A program made the translations under genes and the position numbers. Positions 1-7,163 of a DNA stretch of 11,599 bases are shown here, one piece after another (within the stretch, counting starts at the first letter, position 1; each line of letters opens with the position of its first letter). Source of the DNA: Podila epigama (lineage: Eukaryota; Mortierellomycota; Mortierellomycetes; Mortierellales; Mortierellaceae); NCBI GenBank assembly GCA_015679605.1, contig JAAAVE010000964.1, positions 1 to 11,599 of the forward strand, given 5' to 3'. The notes under the pieces are model-generated. The model saw only the letters and a list, made by a program, of their open reading frames with translations. It was not told the DNA's origin and made no database searches.

Positions 1-169
1 GCCCCATGTGTCAAGGAGACTGATGGCTTTGTCCCAGATGTCTTGTTGGACCACGAGGACAATTCCAGATGTGGTCGTTGTCTTCGACCTCAACACCACA
101 TTGACGGCACAACGCGTCAGAATACATGTGCGGATGACGCTCCGGTTCCCAGATAATCAGAGATGTAAC
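1..169 (-). mobile_element. Fragment of a non-LTR retrotransposon-like ORF with CCHC zinc knuckle, frameshifted
   Basis: On the minus strand, positions 169 to 53 read open and encode a CCHC pattern, C-x2-C-x8-H-x3-C (LCRQCGVEVEDNDHIWNC; first Cys codon 109-107, His 73-71, last Cys 61-59). The frame then runs into a TGA at 13-11. A shift of one base at about position 52 restores a protein-like stretch, VQQDIWDKAISLLDTWG, which stays open to the window edge. A TGA at 172-170 closes the frame upstream. Cys/His knuckles of this kind, with an 'HIW.C' core, are common near the C-terminus of the polyproteins of LINE-type elements with reverse transcriptase and RNase H. That family assignment is from memory and is inference. 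The frameshift and upstream stop indicate a dead copy. It could also be a decayed host gene. Confidence 0.45.
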
Positions 170-701
170 TCATGACACTTGTTCTGTCCAATTATCGAGT
201 CTTGTTGTCGTAATTCCTTCCTGTACATTTGTGTTGTCACATTCACGTTAATGGACAGGATAAACTGGTTATTAGAAAAGTTTTGTAAGTGCCGATTGTT
301 TCAGGTGCTAATTGATGTTCAACTACGTAATTTTGCCGTTATGCACCTCAGTTTTTAATAGTTTTGATATTTTCACGTCCTACATAAAAGCCGTTGTGAT
401 GTGTCCGGAATAGACTACGGAGTAAAACATATCACCTCCTGACCTTAGAAGTAGTACATGTTAATTGCCAGTAGAAAAACAACTTGTTTATTAAAAAAAA
501 AAAAAAAAAAAAAAAGGAACAGACTACGGAGTAGCGTAAACTATCATTTCTTTGTTATTAAGTAATCACGTAGTGTTTTTCCTCTTCTAGCGTGTAAGAA
601 CTGAGATAAGTCGTTGGGGCTACTGGTTGCCTCAAGATATATTTTTTTGGTTTATGTTCAACCTATCATCGGATTAAGATATTATGATGGTACAGATTAA
701 G
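170..701. other. Gene-free stretch downstream of the KRE6-like gene
   Basis: I see no open frame of coding character, no tRNA and no structured RNA here. It is AT-rich and includes the poly(A)-tailed insertion at 407-533. The end next to 701 should hold the 3' UTR of the minus-strand KRE6-like gene. No canonical AATAAA is evident there on the minus strand, only AT-rich variants. Confidence 0.6.
407..533 (+). mobile_element. Short poly(A)-tailed retroinsertion flanked by 18-bp direct repeats
   Basis: The 18-mer GGAATAGACTACGGAGTA at 407-424 recurs as GGAACAGACTACGGAGTA at 516-533, with one mismatch. The bases between (425-515) are about 68 bp of unrecognised sequence ending in an uninterrupted run of 23 A at 493-515, which directly abuts the second repeat copy. 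A 3' poly(A) tail immediately followed by a direct repeat of the upstream flank is the classic product of target-primed reverse transcription (5'-truncated LINE, SINE or processed transcript). The single mismatch suggests some age. The plus-strand polarity differs from the minus-strand retroelement scrap at 1-169, so the two are separate events. The source RNA is unknown. Confidence 0.6.
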
Positions 702-3700
702 CTATGTATCATCGTCGAGATGTTTAGGGTGCGTGGGGCGCATTGTCGGCTCTGAGATTCCCGTGGCGTCGCAGGAGAGTCCTCTTGTTTTGGATGCTGA
801 CGTTGGCTGGTACACACGCACGTAGTCTATCTTCATAATAGCAGGGAACGTCACTTCTGGATGTAGTAAAGCTACGTCTTGCAAAAGCCCAAGACTCAAA
901 ACTATGGACATTGGCTCCTGAGGAATGAAATGGTCTTTCTCCAAAACTTTTGCGGTGCGCCAGGGGCGGATATCATCCACGGAAGAGTTATTGTTTTCTG
1001 CAGCTATGAGTCGTGACTGTTCCTGCTCCAAAAGTGGACTGGCCTGCCATTGATTATCCAACATGAAGCGAGCGTACGCGATATCGTGAGAAGAGTCATG
1101 TTGTAAGGTCTGAGATGAGCCCCTCGGTAGGTATTCCACTCCTACATTCATAAATTGAGTCTGTATCGATGCTTGAGATTCATATGTTTTATGCTTCAAC
1201 GGCTTTATCCACTGGGGATCGCGTGTGATGTTGTTAGATGAGTTTGTGGGTGGTAGGGCAGCCGTCTTGATTGAAGCAACCGCAATGCCCTGAATATTAC
1301 TTCCAGAACCCGCCAGATTACACTCAAAGTTCGGTGATTTGTGTTGGTGGAGTCCTAACTGGCGAATTTTGCCAAGAGTAGCGTTTTCTCCTTGAAATTG
1401 TTGTGAGTATGGTGTTGGCCATTTCCTCTGCGATTCAATGGAAAAAGAACCTGGTCGCACACCATAGTGGACCTCCAAAAGGCTAATCTTTGGTACTCTG
1501 TGACCACCTCTTGAGTTTCTTTCTATCCACGACTCAGCAGATGGTATTTGAGCTATAGTTTGAGTAGGCGGAGCACGCTTGGAGGCACTTGAGGTCTGAT
1601 CCCTAGCCATTGCAAAGTTGTTATCTAAACTGTCCAAGTTACCAAGAAGAAACACACGAGGTTTCAATCCTGGAAAGGACAGGTTTCCTGGTAGACTGAC
1701 AGCCACTATGAAACGGAAATATGTGTCAATGCATGCGTGTTTTCTAATTTTATTGCATGGAGACAAAGGACGAGAAAATAACTGTTACCTTCCACTAATG
1801 CCCCTTGGACACACAGTTTATTCCAGCTTTGGAGCATTCCAGACGAAAAAGTCCACTGGCTGCGATCTCCCATTTGATGCTTCTGGTCTCTGGCGTGCTG
1901 GGCAGGAGGCGTTGGTGTTCGATCCACGGTGATCTCCAGTCTTCCTGCATTTGTTCTAATTGCCCCTGGTATGTATTGCTCCAATAATCCGGTTGTGGTT
2001 GTTTCCAAGCTTACAGCCTCCCTGTTGAGTTTGATTTCCAAGTGCGAATGTGTTTGTATTAGGTTCAGAGATCATGAGGCCCTTGACTGGTGAAAAAAAA
2101 TGAAGTAAACAAAGAAAGATAACTTACCAGAATGGATCATCGCCAGGTCCAAATGAACGATTGTCTTGGTTGAACTCGTCCGAAAACACAAGGGACCACA
2201 TTGCACCATCATATGCCATCTTTGTCCTCATATCAAGTGGTGTTTCTGGGTCGATCAGTGTACTGCCCCTGCCGAAACTTTCAGGTTTAGCGTTTGAGGA
2301 AGTTAATACCTGACTTATCCCGACCGTTAATGGGGCATTGCTATCCAGCGCTGAACTTGACGCTGCAAAAGCAATCTCATTTTCGCTTCCTCCAGGTCTT
2401 AAAGCTGCTGATGCTTTTAGAGTGGCAGCAGAAGCAGCACTCTCAGCCAACAATCGATCCTTTCTCAGGGCTGACACGATCGGGTACCCAAGCATAAAAA
2501 GTACCAATCCACAAAGAATCAGGAGCATACTTGAAATATTTAAGATGCCACGGCATGTACACATGCCTTCCAAAGAGGAAGGCTCAGGGAGTTCCATAAA
2601 TTTCTCAGTGCTGTCCGACTGACGGCTCTCTTGTCGGTGGTGGCAGGCACTGTGCTCAAATCCATGACAAGAGACTCCAGAAAGGCCACCGTTGAAGGTA
2701 TTCTCTTCTTTTTGTTCGCCATGAAGGCATTCATCCATGTCTCTGGGCGAATAGAGAGTGGTGCTGGATGATCCTGAGAGTAGGAAGTTGTACGTGGTCT
2801 TTGCAAGGGACTCGATCACGGTTTTGAAGTATGAATGCTCCTTACATGACCGGGCGTGTTCGCGTTCAAATTGGCCAATGTAGTCTTCTGTTGAGATGCC
2901 ATTCGAGACCGTTGAGCTAGAGGGGGCATGATTTAGCAAGCCAGAGATAAGCGTCCTTTGGGCAGCGGACATTGCAGACGCAGCGACGGATGATGTAGGC
3001 TTCAGCGGACGATAGCTGTGTCTGGAGTACATGGTTAACATTAGACTGGTACGCATATCCAAGAATTTGATATTACTCTGTCCTCTCGTGCCTTTGTATC
3101 ATTGTGCCAACGTTCAAATCAACCATCCTTCAAGCACAAGGCTTTGCGCCATACCTATCTTCCTTGTCCAGATACATTGGCATGCTGTTTGCTCGCCTGA
3201 GTAAAGCACTTTCTTGGATGCTTATCACTGACATCGTGGCCAAGAGCCTTTTACTTGAATCGGACGACAGCGGTAAGCACCTTTCAGAGGTCGCTCCGCT
3301 AATATATCTTGTAAGTGGCGATGGCTGTGCCCTGGAAGGAGTGAATGATGGAATGGACACTGGAGGTCTCCCATGTTTCAACGCAGTGTTGTCTGTGATC
3401 GGCGATTGGAACAACGAGCAGGGAGGTGCTCCACGTGAACTGCAGACAATATTCCTTTGGGTCATCGAGGTTAAGGAACCAGATCGTAGAATAGCTTGAG
3501 TGTCGATCTTTTGATAGCTCGGACAATTCTCCAGATCCTGGCAAACTCTTACTATGTTCACACGTGAACTTAATCCAGATGGCATCCTTGCTGAGTCAAG
3601 GTCTGCTTTCGTTGTGGCCTTAGTTGAGTCCTGTGGAGATGATGAAATACAATAGCTGATATGCTCACGAGATGACATCTGATCTAGAAAGATATGGTCG

Positions 3701-4368
3701 CCTTCACAGATGTTGCCTGACTGACTTGATGTATCCACCTCATTCTGTTTGTTCTGCCTGAACTGTTGTGAATTTTGAGGTTGTATCGTAAACCGAGGCC
3801 TATGTGTGTGGCCAAGAGCGTCGACCGTACTCCGCTCTGTGCTGACATTGCCTCTTGATACTAATGCAATCCCAATATGATCGACAACATGATCGACAAC
3901 ATTATCATCATGATCACTTTGTTGACGAGTATTGCCGTTGTTCTTGTTGTTGGAAGTAAGGGATGCAGATATCCTTGTAAAATGAGCCTTCGGGAGCACG
4001 GGAACCTTTTCTGTTGAATTCTCGAATACAACAAGGATGCCTTCTTGATCATGTTGTGGCGCGACGCGTTCAGAGTCGCTTGACAGAGAGGACAGAGCGT
4101 ATGTGGGAAAGAGATCCCCTGGATTACCTGTCGTTGAAGAAGGTCGGCTACGAAAACTTGATTTTTTTGAAGGACTTGGAGTCGCCAGCTGAACAACAAT
4201 GTCAGGATGTTTGTCTACGGCGCCCTGGGTTTGAACTACTTCAGCTACACTTTCAAAGGCGTGTCCACTGTTTCGTTGGGTTGTTGAGAACGGTTCCATT
4301 TCCATTTGTGGTGTTCTTGGTGAGACTCCATCCGCATCACAAATGTTCTTCATGTTACACGAATGCAT
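702..4368 (-). CDS. KRE6/SKN1-family (GH16-like) type II membrane protein, divergent, catalytic motif degraded
   Basis: Family members are Golgi/ER/plasma-membrane proteins needed for beta-1,6-glucan in the wall. Preferred model: exons 4368-3155, 3021-2128, 2021-1789 and 1705-702; introns of 133, 106 and 83 nt; 1114 aa. Residues 1 to about 560 are a Ser/Thr/Pro-rich, low-complexity presumed cytosolic tail. A hydrophobic segment at about 564-589 (SSMLLILCGLVLFMLGYPIV) is the signal anchor. After an Ala-rich stalk, the family start is clear (LIDPETPLDMRTK, LVFSDEFNQDNRSFGPGDDPFW split by an intron), then SGMLQSWNKLC and VSLPGN, then near the end EPMSIVLSLGL and IDYVRVYQP. Between these, conservation collapses: the usual E-[IV]-D-x-x-E catalytic motif reads KISLLE (residues 853-858, codons 1490-1473), so the first Glu and the Asp are gone. 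The usual Cys-rich C-terminal extension is also missing. Exon junctions 2-3 and 3-4 are firm because the joined codons restore family residues. The first junction (GTATGG donor at 3154, CCAG acceptor at 3022) keeps frame but lacks alignment support. Without it, a shorter protein would begin at ATG 3056 and 3130-4368 would be a separate gene. The Met at residue 6 has a better start context than the first. Confidence 0.75.
3877..3900 (+). repeat. 12-bp perfect tandem duplication inside the KRE6-like N-terminal exon
   Basis: The 12-mer ATGATCGACAAC occurs twice back to back. On the coding (minus) strand it encodes a duplicated V-V-D-H block within the low-complexity cytosolic tail. Being a multiple of three it keeps the frame, which fits the relaxed constraint of a disordered region. 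Confidence 0.75.
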
Positions 4369-4803
4369 GAATTCGTCTCAGGTGTGCCTCCACAAAAAAA
4401 AAGGGACGAAAATGGAACGAAGTGTACTAAATGTCCGGGTTGAGAATATAGACGAGTGAGTGTGGATTTGTGTGAGAGAGAACGAGTACTTGTGTGCTAT
4501 GAAAATGATGAAGGATACGTGAGCGAAAGAGGGGATATGGGTAACATATTTCAAGAGAAATCTTGAGTATTTAAGTAAAGCCAGCTGCTGACGGCCAGAG
4601 GAGTCCTTATTCCGACAAAACAGTGCAAGCTATTTGCCCTCTGGGTCCGTTAGAAGCAATCATGTGGTATGACGCCAAAGCGGAGACTACAGATGATAGA
4701 TTCTGTTCTCCACCAACATTTTTTTTTTTTTGCAGAAATACTGGTCCCTTAAAATAATACAAATAAAAAACACGGGGTAATGTCTGTCATGTTTATTGTC
4801 CCG
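4369..4803. promoter_or_regulatory. Intergenic region: 3' flank of the 711-aa gene and promoter of the KRE6-like gene
   Basis: No coding feature is seen. Both neighbours run on the minus strand, so the right end is the 3' UTR of the upstream gene and the left end is the 5' flank of the KRE6-like gene. Visible elements are a 13-T run at 4719-4731, a 9-A run at 4394-4402, and a TTAAATA on the minus strand near 4567-4575, about 200 bp upstream of the KRE6-like ATG. The last could act as a TATA-like element. No specific operator is recognised. Confidence 0.45.
4792..4797 (-). terminator. AATAAA polyadenylation signal of the 711-aa gene
   Basis: A canonical AATAAA lies on the minus strand six bases after the TGA stop codon of the upstream gene and is followed by AT-rich sequence (T- and A-rich down to about 4750). 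Position and strand fit a cleavage/polyadenylation hexamer. Function is inferred from the motif only. Confidence 0.5.
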
Positions 4804-7027
4804 TCAGTGAGGTTCCGGCATAGCAGTCGGGACATTGACAATCGGAACTGCAGTGCCAAAGACAAAGTCAAAGGAGTATGGTTGTCCCATGAATAGCTTG
4901 GTTCGGTCCTTCTGCAAGGGCCATCGAAAACCATGTATTGCCCAAAGCCCGATCAATTTGGCGTGATGGGGGTCGTCAGTCGATGTCAATTCAATTGAGC
5001 CATGCTTTTGCAACTTCCTAAAGTCTCTTTCTTTTCTCAACACGTCATGATCCGCTGCACAAAAATCATTGCCTCTGGATCCATGTTCCTTTTCATCTGA
5101 AGGTGACATGGACCAACGGGGTTCCGATATTGTCTTGGGCCTTTCAGTATCGTTTTCACGACTACAATGTAACCCCCGTGCTGGTTTCAATGTGCAACGT
5201 TCAGTCAGAGGCAGAACTATTTCTGGGATATCAACCGACTCCATAACAAAATGAGGGTCCGCAAGAGCCAAAGCTTGTCCCTTTGTGCGACTACTTGGTT
5301 GAGATACCAGAGCAGGCTCCAACTCGTCGAGCTCATTATCTGACATCCCGTCACTCGAGACTTGAGCTGATGTGGAGGTAATATCCAGTGTCTTCAGGGT
5401 ATTAGCTTCTCTCACCTTTTCAATGAAACATCCATCTCCCTCCTTCATCATACCATCTTGATGGAAAAGATGGACTTGCACACAAGACCGTTCCTTCCAC
5501 GACGAACCTTTTGAATGCCGCATCCCCTCGTTCTCCAACTGCCGCCGTACATGGATTGACCTTGTCAGACCACTACGCTGTAGCGCCCCTTTCTGCATTC
5601 TTATGCCATCACTGTCCATGACATCATGTGAGCGCTTCATTATCAACGTCGAGGTCACTCGTTGCTTCTCTGGGCCGTTCCTGTCACCTATGGATCCAAT
5701 TGATGTCGTTGACTCCAATTCATCATGATTCGTTGGCAAATTGTCCGGCTGTGAAGTGGTAGAGCGTTGGTCAGTTACCTTGTCTGACCTAGTTCGCACT
5801 GCCTCATCCAACTGACTTGGGGATGAAGTCATTTTCAAAAGCACTGAGTAGCGTCTTGAAGTACCGACATACGTGTCTGTGGCCAAAAATCTTTCCTGTT
5901 GATTATCGTTTTGAGCTGTGTCGCGTGCATTAGGGTGTGGGATGCCGTGTTGTGAGGACATTCCTTGTGAGCGAGAATATTTTTTAACATTCGAGCCATT
6001 GGACTGCAGATGGGCATTATGGTCTGCTTCTTGGTTGTCGGATACGTCAACTGCTTGTTGTAGGATTGGCAAGTGTTGTGGCTCATCATTTAGACCGGAT
6101 ACCTTTTGATCGCATTGCCCTGTTTGAAAGGAGTTTGAATCGTCCCAACTTGGATCGCGCTCGTCTTCGTTAGCCTCTAAGGAAGTCGGCGCCGAGACCT
6201 GTGGTCCTACATTGACTTGCGAGGCCACACGATGTAGATTTACATCATGGTGAGCCTGTTGTTCATTCAAGCTGGTTGGTGGCGGCGTCACAAGTGCAGA
6301 GTCATCTAGGACGTCTCCATAGTCGTGCGCTGCCCTTCGTTGAGATGGGCTGTTCAGGCACTTATGAAAAACAGAGTCATATACAACTGGCATGGTCTGT
6401 TGGGCCACGACCGATTTTCGATCGGATCGTCCTTGAGAAAGTATATCCACAGCCGCGTCCTCGATTTGCTTGCACCGATTCTTTTCTTCTGAAAGAATTT
6501 CAACTTCACTGGTGGTACGAAAAGGCGACGACAAGTACTGGCCATGAACCTTTGCCGCAGAATTATCAGATTGCCGATCTGTCCGAAAACTAGATTGCCG
6601 TAACATGTTTTCTATGGCATCCTTGTTTCCATTAGAAGTAGGTCTTCGTCGACCCGCCACACCCCTGATGTGTTGCGTTTTTGTGCCCTGATGATTCATA
6701 GGTCGCAACGAATCAGTCATATTAGCTGTTGTGAAAAGAATTCGACTCGCAATCGACCAGCAGCCATTTTCGCGCTCATCCAGGGCTACAAGTAAAGGGG
6801 GATATGGATGTGAACAATTGGGTTTGCACGCGATACCCACTGCAAGCAACGTGATTTCGAAATTGTTTCTCACCTGTTTGTCTTAATGGAGGCATTGTCA
6901 GTTCAATTCCTTTGGTAGTGTTCAAGACATCGTTGTCTCCGCTTTTGCTGGACTGCGATTTCTCTTTTTTGAACATTGAAAAAAAAAGGGTATACAGAAC
7001 AAAAGCCCTTAATAACGGACCCTGCAT
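4804..7027 (-). CDS. Uncharacterised low-complexity 711-residue protein, two exons
   Basis: I recognise no family. Model: exon 1 7027-6874, an 88-nt intron 6873-6786 (donor GTGAGA, acceptor TTGTAG after a pyrimidine tract), exon 2 6785-4804, giving 711 aa. Splicing is favoured because the long frame has no ATG start at its 5' end (it opens on a GTG that is the donor itself), and the join restores frame through a split Ala codon. The N-terminus starts MQGPLLRAFVLYTLFF, a short hydrophobic stretch followed by the basic FKKEKS; a second ATG at 6976 would drop this stretch, but the 7027 ATG has the better context (A at -3). After the junction comes ALDERENGCWSIASRILF, a compact-looking segment. 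The bulk (about residues 75-630) is rich in Ser, Asp, Gln, Asn and Arg and looks disordered. The C-terminus (HGFRWPLQKD, then FMGQPYSFDFVFG, ending PEPH) is again more ordered in character. It could be a lineage-specific regulator or scaffold, but nothing in the sequence shows a function. Confidence 0.65.
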
Positions 7028-7163
7028 TGTACAGATAATTCTCTGACTCAGCTTTGCTCTTAAAATTTAAATATTTTCCGTTATCAGCACATTCCTCATT
7101 TCATTCCACTTCACCTCCACCTCCCTCCTTTCACCCCTCTCATTCTAATCAGACACAGCTTTA
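7028..7163. promoter_or_regulatory. Divergent promoter between the 711-aa gene and HIS4
   Basis: These 136 bp separate two start codons on opposite strands. In the HIS4 direction it holds a Gcn4-type site at 7044-7050, an AT-rich TTTAAATA at 7066-7073 that could serve as TATA element, and then a C/T-rich tract from about 7090 to 7146. Pyrimidine-rich tracts next to transcription starts are typical of expressed fungal genes. The extent of each promoter is inferred. If the minus-strand gene starts at 6976, the shared region is about 187 bp. Confidence 0.6.
7044..7050 (+). promoter_or_regulatory. Gcn4/Cpc1-type bZIP binding site TGACTCA
   Basis: This is a perfect copy of the TGACTCA consensus bound by Gcn4 (yeast) and Cpc1/CpcA (filamentous fungi), about 114 bp upstream of the HIS4 ATG. 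The S. cerevisiae HIS4 promoter is a textbook target of general amino-acid control through this motif, so the match beside this gene is unlikely to be chance. Binding is inferred. Confidence 0.6.

Noticed and set aside
170-701. Search for tRNA, rRNA or other structured RNA in the gene-free left part
   Set aside because: No A-box/B-box pair, acceptor-stem pairing or conserved rRNA block was visible by eye.
3050-3062. Start of a separate KRE6-like gene at 3062 or 3056
   Set aside because: The codon at 3062 is TTG, not ATG. The ATG at 3056 is possible, but the in-phase splice to the upstream frame gives the family's expected long cytosolic tail. Kept only as an alternative.
3104-3499. Plus-strand open frame of 131 codons
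   Set aside because: It lies antisense to the KRE6-like N-terminal exon, has no recognisable motif, and its codons mirror those of the spliced minus-strand gene.
4719-4736. T13 run followed by TGCAG on the plus strand, resembling a splice acceptor
   Set aside because: There is no plus-strand gene here. It lies between two minus-strand genes, and the pattern is expected by chance next to homopolymer runs.
6784-6873. Reading the 711-aa gene without an intron, starting at 6873
   Set aside because: The frame opens at a GTG that is exactly the GTGAGA donor, and no ATG lies near. Splicing to an upstream ATG exon in phase explains it better.
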